The position numbers and the translations under genes are program-made. Shown piece after piece: positions 43,900 to 58,800 of a stretch of 64,000 bases of DNA; within the stretch, counting starts at the first letter, position 1, and the number at the start of each line of letters is the position of its first letter. Source of the stretch: Apostichopus japonicus. Its lineage: Eukaryota > Echinodermata > Holothuroidea > Aspidochirotida > Stichopodidae. The notes under the pieces are model-generated. The model worked only from the letters and a program-made list of their open reading frames with translations. It was not told the origin of the DNA and made no database searches. Location of the stretch: positions 4,028,501-4,092,500 of the forward strand of contig NC_092575.1 of assembly GCF_037975245.1 (NCBI RefSeq), read 5' to 3'.

Positions 43900-46800
43900 C
43901 TAAAAAAAAAAAAAAATTTTTTTTAAAAGGGTGTGAAGAATTCGCGCAAAAAGAAACGTCTAATGCCGGTAATCTGACCTACTTTCGAATGAGGTGTAAC
44001 AGAAGTTTTAGACACCACCATCGATCCCAGAAAATACACACACGGCTGCTACCGTCGGTAATTAGACACTAGTGTACAGTCAGTACATACAGCTGCGGTC
44101 AATACCCACAGCACAGCGTACAAACGATACAGCGATGGACATCTCAGGTCCAGCTAAAGATAACAAGGTATCACGTTTCATTACTGTCCGCATTTTGTAA
44201 CGACAGAAACAAAACGGTATTTGCAAGCAACAGAAAGTTAACTTTTTCAGATGGCCGCACGCGGTTTGGGGCGAGTCTTCAATGCCTTTAAATTTGAAAA
44301 GGTATTCAGACTCGGTTAGACGTCTTGCAACTTGCGCGAGATGAATTTGGAAAACTTTCGTACAGTTTGGTAAAATTTTGGTATAAACTGTTGTAGGCTA
44401 GGTAGATTAAGTGCATGAGTAGAATGGAGACAGGTAAGAGAGGAGTGTAGTCAATAATTCACTAACAGTCTATCTAGTAAATTTTCCACGCAAACTGACA
44501 GAAGACAAATTTTGATAAAGTTTTGAAATATCATCATATTTCGGCCCTCGTATGGAATTAACCAAATTTAGAGTAAAACTTTCTGGGCGACGGAATACTG
44601 TAAATAATCAATTATTCAAACGGAATGTATTGATCGAATTGAGATACATGACAATAACTTAGATTAAAGAAGGAATGTAGCTAAAGATCGTTCAATAAAA
44701 CGGGAGAATATGGTTGCAGAGTGATCCTACTGTGCGTGAGCAGGTCAAAGGCCATACTGTACGAACATAATTTTACCAGTTTTGCCTACGGGGTACATTG
44801 CGAAAATCCATTAAAGGGATATTCTTGACAAAGTAAGTGGATCGAGAGTGATGATGGGATTAGTTTAACTTTGGTAGCATAAATTTTGGTAAACATGCTG
44901 ATGTTCTTTAATGGATAATATTTCTTTAAAGGGAATCATGTCAAATGCATTATGAACATCATATTAGTGTTCTAATTTACTTAACAGATATTTTGTGCCG
45001 TGGAATTGTACTTTAACGATCACACAGTACACTCATTTTGCATGTGAAAAAATTGAAAAAGACAAAAGGGAGACAATAGACCCAAACTTTGAGAAGTACT
45101 ACAATTGACATCAACTGTTCACTTAAATTACTTCTCTGGGTGAATAAGGGGTTAATCAACGGTTTAGTGTGCGTTACTCACAGGATTAATGCACGATCGG
45201 GCGATAATGCAAGCGATGCACGAGGGCAGAGCGTAGCGGAGCCCGAGTGCATCCAGCGATAGCATTAACACCTGGAGTGCATTAATCATGTGAGTAACGC
45301 ACGCTAGACCGTTGATTAACCCCGTTCATTCATACACTACCATTTGTGTGGGGGAAAAATCATAAAACAAAACATTTTTGGTTATATATAACCAAAGATT
45401 TATTAAAGTGATGCCCCGTAATTTTACCGTGCGTTACTAACAGGATTAACCACGGTCAGCTGACCTGAATGGACCAATAGGATTTAGGAATCTTTACTAA
45501 GTATGAATGAACTCCCATTATTTCATCATGAAAGACATATCGCATCAAATGATCACGAACCGTTCAAGGAGTGGAGAAATTACAGTAGTACGTGTCATGG
45601 CCGTTGCCATCTCAGTAGGTAGATGAACAGTACTTACAGTACAGGTATTGAGTTATTGAATACTTACCTTCTAGATTACCTTTAACTAGTACGATTGCAT
45701 TGATTTTGGGGTTGTCATGGTCACCCTGTAAAGAAAAATAGAGAATTGGTTACAAAAGACTGCATGATCATACCAAATGTTTTACATGCATCACATTTCA
45801 AATTTTTCCAAAGAGCAGAATCCTGACAAACATTTTGATACTTTAAACAGACCTGATACTGTGCGGCACTTTGCCACTGCATGGGCATAAAATATATCCC
45901 CTAGCACCAGAGGTTGTAAAACATTTTCACTCTTGTCTTAAATAATGAGATCTGAATCATTGCCATTTTCATTGATTAAAGTGGAATTCATTAATATACA
46001 GTGTTTAACCCCCAGGTGGTGCAGTATACCCCATCCCCTTCAATCCCCCATCCCCTCCCCCAACTTTCTGGCAATTTCAACAAGCTACCAAGCAGACATG
46101 TCATGAGTCCATACTCATACTTAATATTCTGGCATAGTTGTCTGTACTCGTACTCGGCCTTGTGAATCTTCACTCTTGAAGGCATCTTGGAATCTAGTAT
46201 ACTGTATACAATCCAGTGCAAACTTTAGTATTTCTCATTGAGAGCCTTGTACTGTACTCGTACACATGCTGCTGTGCTCATGGTCTCATACTACAAGTAT
46301 GCTAGTACAGGTACTGTTCCTGGCATTGCTCAAAACTTTGGAATCTAGTGTATACTCCAGTGCAAACTTAAGTATATATTTCTTATTGAGGGCCTTGTAC
46401 TCATACCCATGCTGTTGTGCCCATGGTCTCATACTATAAGTCTGCTAGTACAGGTACTGTACCTGGCATTACTCAAAATTCTTGAATCTAGTGTACACTC
46501 CAGCCCAAACTTAACTATTTCCCTTTGAGAGCATTTTAGTCATACCCATGCTGTTGTGCCCATGGTCTCATACTTCAAGTCTGCCACAGACCTACTGTAC
46601 AGCTCCTGGTATTACTCTTTGGAGTCTAGTATCCAGTGCAAAGTATCCTTGTATCCTTGCAAAGTATACTAGTATCCAGTGCAAACTTAAGTATTTCCCT
46701 TTGAGAGCCTTGTACTCGTACCCATGCTGTTGCACGAACACTGCAAGTCTGCTCCAAGTACCCGACTGTATTATTTGTCATTGTTTTTTTGTTACTAATT

Positions 46801-49800
46801 ATAAACAGCCCAATGATGCATCCGGAGTTGGGATTGCCTTTGTCAATTTCTAACTAGAGGAAACATTAAAAAACCCATATTTGGTGCTCATTAGCTTTAA
46901 TAACTACTTACTAACACAATTAAGCAACAAGGAAGAGATTTAAGAAAACATTTGGATAAATAGTTCCTTCTGCTTAATTTGTATGTTCAGTAATTACTAC
47001 TAATATTGAAGAGGGTCACAGATGAATCAGTACCATGCATCTTAGTCTGGTCCCAAATCCTATGAGTTGTAATAAACCTAGCAAACAGCTTTGATAGGGT
47101 TCATTTACTGTATAGAGGGTGAACAGTGCTAAACAGATTACCTATTCACTCTAGTCACTGTAGAGCGAGAGTATTGAGACAGTGAGGAGACAGGTAAGCA
47201 AGGAACGCAGTTAATATTACTTCTACCTACCTTCACAAAGTCCACTTCTAAATTACCCTCGAAATCAGAAACTTCCCCGTTGACTTGCACCTTCCCCTTA
47301 GAAATTGAGAAAGGAACGACTTCGTCGTGGGCGGTTCCGAGACCAACCTTATCATATATATCGAGATCTGAGACCACCGTGTGTTCGTTGAGAGTAACAT
47401 CAAACACCTGAAACCCAACAAAGACAGAGAGAATGTATGTTACTTAGTTCATACATCATAGAAGGATTACCCTGGTAACAGCTCATCATAAGTGACGTTA
47501 AGGGATATCTTGCATGCAATGTTACACCAAAGTTCAAAGTAAGCATTGGGATACACTGCAAGGCCAAATAGACTCTATGACAGGGGTGGGCAACCTTTTT
47601 GAATGAATGGGCCAGATATAAGGGGTGAAAATTTACTGGGCCGCACTTAACCAACGACCTGCTGTTGATTTCAAACCTTTGATTCCGAGGACACACATCT
47701 ATGTACTTAATCTGTATTCACAAAAACATAATGTCAATACAGTACAGTTGATAATTAATGGGAATAATAGGCCTACCTGACAGCATCATTACTGCCGATA
47801 AATTCTAAGCAGCTAGCTTGTTTTTTGTGATGATGTAAAATAGATTGATTTTTCCCCTTTTTCTTGAGACATCTCACAGGCCGCAAAAAAATCACTGGCC
47901 GTAGGTTGCCCACCCCTGCTCTGTGAGATAGTACTTACCTGTCTCCCACTCAACATCTGCATTTTCACATCTGCACTTTTTCCATCTGCATACTTTTCCT
48001 CCGAAATGGAAGTGCAGATGTTGAGTGGGGACAGGTACAGTAAGTGAAGTAAATCATACTATGAAGTGGTCTAAATACAGTGTTTCATACACTAGCCAGA
48101 TAGTGCATACAACACCATTGACCATGATCAAACAAGAAAATAGGAAATTGTTTTAAAGGCATTGAAGACTTGCCCCAAACCTCGTGCCGCGATCTGAAAA
48201 AGTTAACTTTCCGTTGCTTGCAAGTGAAGTTTTCTCCTTGTCGCTACAAAATGCAGACAGTAATGAAACGTGATACCTTGTTATCTCTTATCTAGACCTG
48301 AGATGTCCATCGCTGCTATGTACACTGTGTTGTGGGTATTGACCGTAGCTGTATGTATCGACTGTACACTAGTGTCTAATTACCGACGGTAGCAAGCTGT
48401 GTGTGTGTTTATGGTGTCTAACACTTCTATTACACCTCATTCGAAACTAGGTCAGATTACCGGCATGAGACAATTCTTTGTGCGCCAGTCTTCACACCCA
48501 TTAAAATAAAGTATAAATCAAGGACAATCCAGGATTTGTCGTTACCGAACTTCAATATCTGACAAGAAATATGTCAGGGAGTGTACTTACTAAGAAATGA
48601 TCTTCTTTAATTGAAAGCAAAGATTTGTAATTCCATCAAATTCATTAAAAAAAGTCTAGAAATCACTTGTACAACAATACTTGCATTATTCTCCACTTTG
48701 TGATTAATTTTTAATTTGATTGATTTTAAAATTACCTTTCAAATTAAAGTAGAAAACTTATTTTGATGAAAGATTTAAAAAAAAAAGAATTAAAATTGAT
48801 ACTGCAGTCTGTACTGCTATTTTTTTTTTTTTTTTACAAAATTATCCACAAGAAGAAAGATTCTGATTAAACAGTAAAAGCCCAAAAAGAAGGAAACAAT
48901 GTCAGTCATTGTCAAGCACATGATTCCACTCACAAGTAATCACATCAATTATAAACCACAACATCATGTTCTTCAAGTTCATGTGTTTAATCCCTTTGCG
49001 AATCATTCATCATGCAGTTATACAGTACTCAAGTTCACCACACCCGATCTTCCGATCTGCCCAGTGAAGTGAACTGTTTGCGTATTGACTATTAATGATT
49101 AATGTACATTGTTAATTAGACACCTTGGTTGCTCTTAAGCTCTATTCAATGTACGAACAATAGAATTCATCATCTCCAGACAGCAGGCCTACTGCAATAA
49201 CAAGTACAGTACTGCGGTATATATCTCATGCTGATGATTAAACTGTACATATACTGTATATACTATACAGCAGTTGAATTATCAGTAGAGTTCACTGTGT
49301 ATACTGTATAGTATTGTAGAGACAGTTCAACTTACTACTGTACGCACAGTGCTTTGTTATAGAGAGCAGTAAAGTTGGATTAAATGCAACAGGATCTTTA
49401 CTTTAAGCTGAAATGGTACAGTCTGAGTCTACCAGTTAATTTGAAAAGCTACATCTAGGCAACCAGCTACAGTAATTTTTAAAGCTAGACAGAAAATAAG
49501 CTACTTTTAGCTACAAAGATAAAAGCTACTTTAAGCTTCAAAGGCAGCCAGGTACTTTAAGCAGTAGCTAGCTGTACAGTGGTAGTGCATGCGGTAAAGT
49601 TACTGTACATTACTGACATACAGTAGTAACAGTTTCACTCAGTTGATTGCCTTTTATAGCTACTTAGCTAGTTGCATGTACTTGTGTAGCTTAAAGTAGA
49701 AGTCCTTACTGCTGAAACCAGTTTACATGCTATAACATATTTAACATACAGTAACACTGTATGCACTATTAAAGGACTTCTACGTTTATAAGCTACAAAA

Positions 49801-52800
49801 GTACAAATGCAACTAGCTACTTCAAGCTATAACTTGCAACCAGCTACATTAAGCTACAAGCTTTATCAAGCTAGATTGGCTACCAGCTACTGTATACTGT
49901 AATACTTTATGCTTCAAAGAGAAACAAGCTGCTTTAAGCTACAATTAGAGCTCTACTTTTAAAGATACAAAGATATGAAGAAAACAAGGTACTGTACTTT
50001 ATAAAGGTTTCAATGTCAAGATTTATGTGAGTGATAGGAAAGAGATTGTGGATATAGTTTCTTTGCATGATTTCCTGTGTTATTGTTATTTTACTATTCA
50101 CTGATATCGGTGGCTGTCACTCTTATACGTTGAATTCCAAATTTACGACTCATTGATGTTCATCCCTTAAAAATGATGTGATTGACTGAACGTTATACTA
50201 AATGTTGTTCACTTTTGTAGGGTTGCCACATGTACTGTAGGTACAGAAATAGAGCAATGTATTATAAGTAAGCCTGGAAATATGAATTTAGTCCAAAAAT
50301 ATTTACAATTTAGCTTCAATGGTGAATTAATGAAGGAAGTACAAAGCGTTTAACGCTTGGAATAAATCTTTGATTTTTGCTATATAATTTTCATAGTAAT
50401 ATTTTGTAAATGCAAGACCAGAAAAATTATGCCCTTCTAGTAGAAGGATTAAAAAGAAAGACAAAATGTCCAAATCTTTTCAGAGAGAAAATAAGAACAA
50501 CCAAGCAATTCTTAAGGGAATTGATCAATTGATGTAGACTCGGGGAATTAAGGCAAACAAGTTCTCAATTTCTCATATTTGTGTTACAAGACTATGGTAC
50601 ATACTGTATTGATCACGGTCATTAGGGCAAAGTTTGTATATAATATACATAATACATAAATATAAGGCAAACGTTCGTTTTTTTTCTTGTAGAGAAGAGT
50701 AGAGCTGTACATTGGGCCCATGATGTTTCAACTTTTGATTATTTTTCAACTTTTGCATTGATTATTCTAAACTCACTTACAATTATATGCATGACTAGGT
50801 ACCAAGCAACCAAACAAAGATATTTCCAAAACTGTACTTTTACATTGTAACAATCAGGCTATGCATACAGTACCATAATTGCCAAGTTTACTGTACCTAA
50901 AGTAAACTGCGTTCTTCAACAATAAGAATTTCTTATTGATCATGTTTCATTTTGTAAGTACGCCCACTCAGTTTCGAAAATGTTTTATAAAATTGTGAAA
51001 TCATGCCATGCTTGAATGCTTTGCAGTGACAGCATGACCGTATCTGCATACTATGTTTCTATCGGATCAAGGTTAGGAACTGTACATACTGTCAATATCA
51101 GTGCTTTGAAGCACAATATGTGAGGACAGTATAGGGTGGCAATTAGAAGGTTTTAGAAAATGGGTCCAACTGGCTGGTGAGCTTTTGGCATTTATGCCTA
51201 ATTTTATTAGCTACTGTGGTCTTATATCCGTACCGGTTGAATAATACATCAGACATTGGACATCAGATTGAGAAAATACAATCAGTGTTAGCTCAGTGGT
51301 TACCGCCGGTGCCTTTCAATCATAAAGTCCCCGGTTCGAGTCACTCCAAGATTAATGTATGTCCTCCAGTTACTGAGTTGTTGACAATTCATATTCATGG
51401 ACGTTAAATATGAATGTACGAGACTGACTTCGGTCAGCTTGCGGCTTTGATATCCAATGAGGCTTCTTCGTGAGTTCGCGAGTAAAATACATATATACAT
51501 ACAATGCAGACATGAGCTCTTTAATACCGCGGATCCTTCCATACTGTAAGTAATGAACCACTACTCAAAGAAGCCAATCTCCTAGTCCTAGCACACTCCA
51601 GCACACACAATGGTACAGGACATTACATGAAGAAAGACTGGCTGCTCTAAAGATAAATTAAAACTACCACCGGACAAACATTTGAGAACTTTCAGTAAAC
51701 AATTTAAGTGAATCATTAACAAGAACATATTGTACCAGGTGTTCCACTGGTGCATACAGTATTTACTGTATGTAATGGTAAAGTCAATTACATAAAGGAG
51801 AACGATATTCTCTAATATCAATAACGCCAAAAAGGTCTGAATTTAAGCAAAGATCATGAATAGCTTGACTCAGTTCTTAGAAGACTAATTACAGCAATGA
51901 CAGAAACAAAATATAGATAAATATAAGGCAAAATTAGGGAAACATTAGTATATTCAGGCAATATGTTTATGTGTGTGTTACAAAAATTTACTGTTTTGTT
52001 ACTTTGTAAACTGTCGAAATCACATCCTAATTATCCTATTGGATGTCAAAGTCACAAAGATATGGATTTTTCTACTGTAATTTGATGATATTTTGTAAAT
52101 TGCATATCTGGTAACAGCAAAGCCTATGATCATGTCATTAAGGCAATTGAGCTGAAAATGAATTTCTTTATCTCTGCAATATAATATAAATCATTTGTCT
52201 ATGAACAAAGGAATATTATATACAGTATAATATACATTTCTACCAAAAAACATTACATTTTGAGGAATCCTGAACCAAGAGAACACTGGCTCAGTCTGGC
52301 TACTAATAAAAGACGGATTTCAAATGTATGACCAGCAAAGCTAACAAGCAATTTTCAAGTTTTCCAGCTTGCCTTTTGAAAACGACTTAAAAAAAAAAAA
52401 TTAAACAGTACTTAGACAAAATGCAAGTCGAATAGCTTATCAAAATATGTAATGTAATGAATTTGAAAGCAGCTGATGCATTTGTAAGTTAACAAAGATT
52501 ACATGTCTCGTTTTGTAACACTTCACTAAGCCAATCTGAGTTCAGAGAAAATACTCACGTGAAGTATTGCACTGTAAGTACTGCACTAAGTACAGTACTT
52601 TATAGCACGTGTATTGTACACAACAATGTAATAAGTTTGACATAATCTATAACAAACAATTTAAGTGATCAATCATACAAGTACAACTATACAGTTAGTG
52701 TTGTGTACTGTAAGTCTGCAATTGCCTTAGAACCATTATGTCTTAAATCTCCTCCTCATGAGTGAAAAGATTTCAAATGTATCACATTTCAAGGATTGAT

Positions 52801-55800
52801 TGGCACATGATTAACATGATTTAATAGGAATTTAAAGACTTTATTTTCATTACTATAAGTCTTTGTGTAATATATAATATCAACCAGGCTTGGAGTTACA
52901 AGTCTGAGACTCTTCTAACTCCATGGTCACACACAGACCTGCAGTATATACTTATAGTTCTGGTTTCACAACAGGAATCAATATGATATTAACATAATTC
53001 CTATTTAATGTACAGTTAGTGTTTAACCCACGGTTCCTGTCACTAATTAATGCTCAGTCAAATTTTTCAACTCAAATACTAATGACTAACTACTGTACTG
53101 TACTGTACAGTATGTACTCAACTACTGTAATGTTGAGATCCTTTGAAATTACTACATAAGTATATGCAGGTTATCAGCTTTCACTTTTCTATGTCAATAT
53201 CCCTTTGTGTGAAAACCTACAACAACCATACTGTAATGTACAGGTCACTGTTACACGTGTACCAAAAAATGACATTTATACATTCAATTATGTACTTGTC
53301 CAATCAATGATGAAATGTTTGAAAGAATTTTGCAGAAATATTGTAAATGGCTTTGTTCTCACTGCCTCTTTCACTTTCTGCCCGGGTGTCGTTTTTGTTA
53401 AATGCAAGATAAACAACTGGATTGTGTTATTGGATCCAGCGCATGTTATTACTCTGTAGTGCTAACTTACTGCTAAGTACTGTACTAACAATACATTAGT
53501 AATTACTGTATGTGCCTTCCTTCAAAAGCAGGAAGCAAAACTGACCGTCCGGGAAATTCAACTGCATTGGAAACTTGTTATATTCAGAGTACTGCAGTTC
53601 TGTACTGTAGAAAACATATAGTTTCCGGGATACAATCATTAAACACTCTTGTAATGTAAACAGCATTAAATGTATGTATGATGTCGCAAAATCTGGGAGT
53701 GGGAGTGGGGGAGCACAATGACAAAATGACCAGCCCTGTCATCTTTACTATCCCGTAGATCTGACCTTTGCTATAAGGCCTTTACTGTGCATGTATGAGT
53801 AGTTTTCATTTCTAACTTTGAATTTTAAGCCTAAACACACTATTGTCCACAAAATTCTCAATATTTCAACGTCTTATTAATAACAGACCTACTGTAAGTG
53901 AATTTTTGAATTGTTTATTGTGCATTGATTATTTTTTGGACACATAATGGTCACATTCTTATCTCATTCTGATCATACACTATATTACCATATAATTTTG
54001 TCCATTTATTTAAAAATCAAAAGGTTAGTTGGCAGCAACTTTGTTTTGGCCAACAACTGAAGGGTTCATCAGGGCAGTTATTTGAAGGGTGTGAAGACTC
54101 GCGCAAAAAGAAACGTTTAATGCAGGTAATCTGAACAAAAAGGTTAAACACCACCATCAATCCCTTAAAATACACACACAGCTTGCTACCGTCAGTAATT
54201 AGACACTAGTGCAATTCAGTACATACAGCTGCGGTCAGAACCCACAGCACAGTGTACAAAGGATGCAGCGATGGACATCTCAGGTCCAGCTAAAGATAAC
54301 AAGGTAGCACGTTTTATTACTGCCTGCATTTTGTAGCGACACTAACAAAACGTCACTTGCAAGCAACAGAAAGTTAACCTTTTCAGATGGCCGCACACAG
54401 TTTGGGGCGAGTCTTCAATGCCTTTAAAAAATTGTGTAACAATGTGGTCACTGGTTAGCAATGCTGACAAGCAAATTTCAAGTTTCCAAACTTGCTTTTT
54501 GGGCACAAGTTGTTTTCAATGTTCAGTAGACAAATTTTTTGTCTCTTCACAAATTATATAAATGAAACAAATTTTAAAGTAGCTAAATGAATTTGGCAAG
54601 GTACAACTATTTAAACTCATTTTATAACACCTCACTGAGCCAAGAAACACTCGCATGAAGTACAGTATAAAGTGCTAAACTGTGCAGTACTTCGTTGCAC
54701 TTGTATTGTACACAACGATGTAAAAAGTCCCCGCTTATGACATAAAATGAGCAATCAATCATCGGAGTAACTAGATGCAATTAGTGTTGCCTAACATTAA
54801 ATCTTACTCTTCTCCCCCCCACCCCCCCCCCCCAAGGACATTCTTATCAAAAATGTCTGGAGAACTTAAAAGGAGGAAAATAATTTATTAACGTAACACA
54901 AACTCTTGGTTTTCTCCTGCTCCATTCGACAAATGCAGGTGAGAGTAAAGATAACAGTACTGCAGCATAGAATTCATATTATTTTTATTTTTACATTATT
55001 ATACAGTACAATTGCACTTTGTCTAAATGATAATTCTGCAATAGTTCATTTTTCGCTTTAAAAAAAAAAACATGAAATTAAAAGGGAAGTACACAATTTC
55101 AGTGGGAAGTGAATTAGGGTTTTACACTGTAAGTTGTAAGAATGGCATGTACAGGCTTCCTGACATCTTTGATCATACAATAACACACAAATCCACATTG
55201 CGTGATAACTTACAATTTGTCATCCACTACGAAACTCTCAATGGAGTTAACTGTCCCCCGAATGTACTTAACTTTCACTACAACACATACAGTATATATG
55301 TATGTAAAAATCTTTGTGCACATTTCATACAATGACTAATGATGAAAAAAAGATTACTCTCACAGTCATGAATTAGAATTGCTTCAAATTTTTAGCATCA
55401 AGTTTGCTAATGTTTCAAAAAGTATTTTTCTGAAGGTTCTTCTGGAGGTTGTTCCCACATGGAGAAGAGGGTTAGAAAGGACAATAGGATGTCTCAAGGG
55501 GCAGGGGTACTGTGGGTACTACTGTAGGTATGATGCAAACAGAGGGGCAGAAAGGCCTCAACTTTGATCATACAGAAGATGACAATTTTCTTTCTTACTA
55601 GCATAGTCCAGGTCAAAAGTAAAGATGATACTTAAATTATTATGTACACTCCTACGCTCTACTAAAGTTTTTGGTTAGTTGCGAGAGCAGTGACCGTAAG
55701 TCAAATGGAAAGTGCAAAACACATCGGTTGACCCTGCATCAACTACAGTATCCAATCTTTCCTGTACAGTAGTAAACTTATCCACCAACTGCCAGCATCT

Positions 55801-58800
55801 GCAGTATTCGTGAAGTAGACAGTCCGTTTACAAACTGCAAACTTTGCTTGGAATGAATTTGGTACTTCTGTGTGTCTGGCTCTAATCAAGGATCCAGTAG
55901 AAGCAAAATACAAGGAATTGAACCGCAGAGTGAAAGTGAATATCTGTCAGTAATACCAGCAACAATTCATTAACCTGTCCTTCCTTGTACTATCACCATC
56001 ATCTGTAATAGTGTAAGTCAAAAGTGTTTCACCTCAGAATACCATCAACTGAAAAGTACAGTACCAAGTTTCACAATTATACATACCTACTGTAATTATG
56101 AATGGTTTTGAAATTTTGAGGAATAATGTATACGGATATATCTCTAGTGTGTGCTTTCATTATTAACCTTGATAATGATACAGGTTATCCGTGGTGCCAT
56201 TGTTTCTTGTAAATTAGGCTATATAGAGAAATTAAACTTGCAAGTCAAACTTTGCTAGACTTTTTGTAAAATCGTTGATCACCAGTAGGATCATTTTGAT
56301 AAGATACAACCTTATTACTGCTTAAAGGAAACTGTTAGGCAGGGTTTACATTATAGATCAGACCTCACATACTTGGTGTTTGGCAAATTTTGAAACAAGA
56401 TAAATTGATATTGAACCCCAGGGCATCCTGTAAATTACATTGGACCACAGTACCTCCTCACATCAAATGTCCCAGGTGCGAAATCTTCATCTTAGTCCTA
56501 TAGTTGTTTTAATACCAGGACAAAGGCATCAGTGAGATGTTTTACTTACTGAACAGTGAAGATTCATTTCATCTTGTTCTCTCATTCTAGAGACTCACAT
56601 ACCTGCTCCCCTATTCTGGGCTCATTTGAGTCAACACAGAAAACACACTCTGTGCTCTGTTTTACATCTAAGAAAGTGTTTCCCTTCTTGAATCATCCTT
56701 AAGACTTTGAACAGGATAAATTTGTTCATTCATGCAAATGTCATCCTGTGAAACCCGCAGACTCCCAATCACTGCGCAGCCCAAGGACCTCAGCATAGCT
56801 TAATTGATTAAATGTATGGCCAACTTTATAATACTAACATCGTTTGAGAAATACTAATTGAACCATACGTGCAAATAGCCAGCAATTACTGTAAGTCTGG
56901 TTGAAGGCCTGGTGTAGAGGTTAGAATTTCCAACCATCAGGTGTCCTCATTTGAAGTCCTCAGGCTGACACCAAAGATGAGACTCAAAACCTTGCTGTAG
57001 TGCTGCTGAGTGGTGATTTGGTACAAATTTCTGGTTCATCAATTATCATATGGCTTTACTGTACCTTTAGGTGATTTTAAAACTGGTTTGTAAACAAATC
57101 ACTTTTTGGGGGTCATGGCTGCACTGCAGTGATGGTGCCTTCACCTCCCTCAGTATTTAAGAAAGAGGTCAGATACTGAGAAACACTCTTGTCCAGAGGA
57201 TGGGGACATTAATTGGACATTCAGGAGATGGGAAGGGTGCAACAATTACAAACTTTCTTGTATTTCACACTGAACCCTCATCATAAAGAGCTAACTTAAC
57301 TTAACTGTACTGAACTGACATCACCTTTAAAAGTGAGCCATCATTCACTCCACAATGCTACTGTACTTACTCCATCCAGTGCAGGCCAAACATGCTGATG
57401 CTTAAAGAGTGTGAAGACTCGCGCACAAAGAATGTCTCATGCTGGTTATCTGAGACTAGTTTCGAATGAGGTGTAACAGAAGTGTTAGACACCACCATCG
57501 ATCCCAGAAAATACACACACAGCTTGCTACCGTAGGTAATTAGACACTCATACAGTCAATACATACTGTACAGCTACGGTCAATACCCACAACACAGTGT
57601 ACATAGCAGCCATGGACATCTCAGGTCTAGATAAAAGATATAGGTATCACATTTCTTTACTGTCTGCATTTTGTAGCGACAGGAAGAAAACTTCACTTGC
57701 AAGCATCTGAAAGTTAACTTTTTCAGAGCGCAGCACATGGTTTGGGGCAAGTCTTCAAGGCCTTTAAAGAAGAACAATAATGACAGTAGTTTACATTTTC
57801 CTAAACATACTTTTTTAAGTTTTCAAATAGCACACCGGAAACTTAAATCCAAAGAGGGGATAAAAACATTGATTTTTGGTCTCCGTACTTGAATTACGAA
57901 TTTAGGAGTTTGCAAACACTGCTACGACCTTGACCAGCACTCAGATCAGTGAATGACATCACTATGATGATCTTCAGATTGTAGTGAATTGTTCAGTAAA
58001 AGGAGCTGTATGTGACGTTCATGTCTGCATAACTGTTATTTTCCTTTAACTTAGGACGCAATGTCCATGACCTTAATAGATAATTGATGTCATTGTGTTT
58101 CTTGATAATCTCACCACATATGTAAAAGTTGTTTTTAATTTTGCAACAATTTCTCCTCCAAAAGGTCTTGTATTTCATTCACAAAGCAAGCAAGCAATAT
58201 CCTTAAGGTATATACACTTAACGATAAAAGACGCTTCTAAAACAGTGATGATTAAAACTGATTCCTCCATGAATCAACTGATATGGTCAATGAAAGCTGT
58301 ATTCTGTTGAATGTTTCCAAATATTGGAATAACTGTCTTCCGAATTGACCAAATAGCAACAGTCATGGTAATTCAAAAGATGACACAGTTGGCGGGTATG
58401 ATAGATGATACAGTATGAATGTGTTCACTTACAGCTCAAAATGGCACAATAATAATTATAGTAACAATAACTCCAAACTAAGGCTAGTTTAAAACTCCCC
58501 AAATCATATTAAACAAATTGGAAACCCAGCTGTTTCTATGCATTCATATGCATTCTATGCATTCATATCATGTATCACTAGCATTAAAATGCTTCTGGGA
58601 CATCTTACATATTTGAGGATATTCCTGGGCCAGTAGGCCCTACATAAAATCTGGGGACTGGTCCAGATATCAGGGACATTATCATGAATCCTAACATTTA
58701 GAATGTGTAGACTAGCCTATAGATGCCTACCACTAGTACTGTACTACTGTATGTTTGTAGTAAAAGTCAAACATAGGATAGGCCTAAAGCCTTAAACACA

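Noticed and set aside
51284-51360. A functional tRNA gene
   Set aside because: A and B boxes are present but the T stem pairs poorly and a long unrelated tail follows, as in a SINE.
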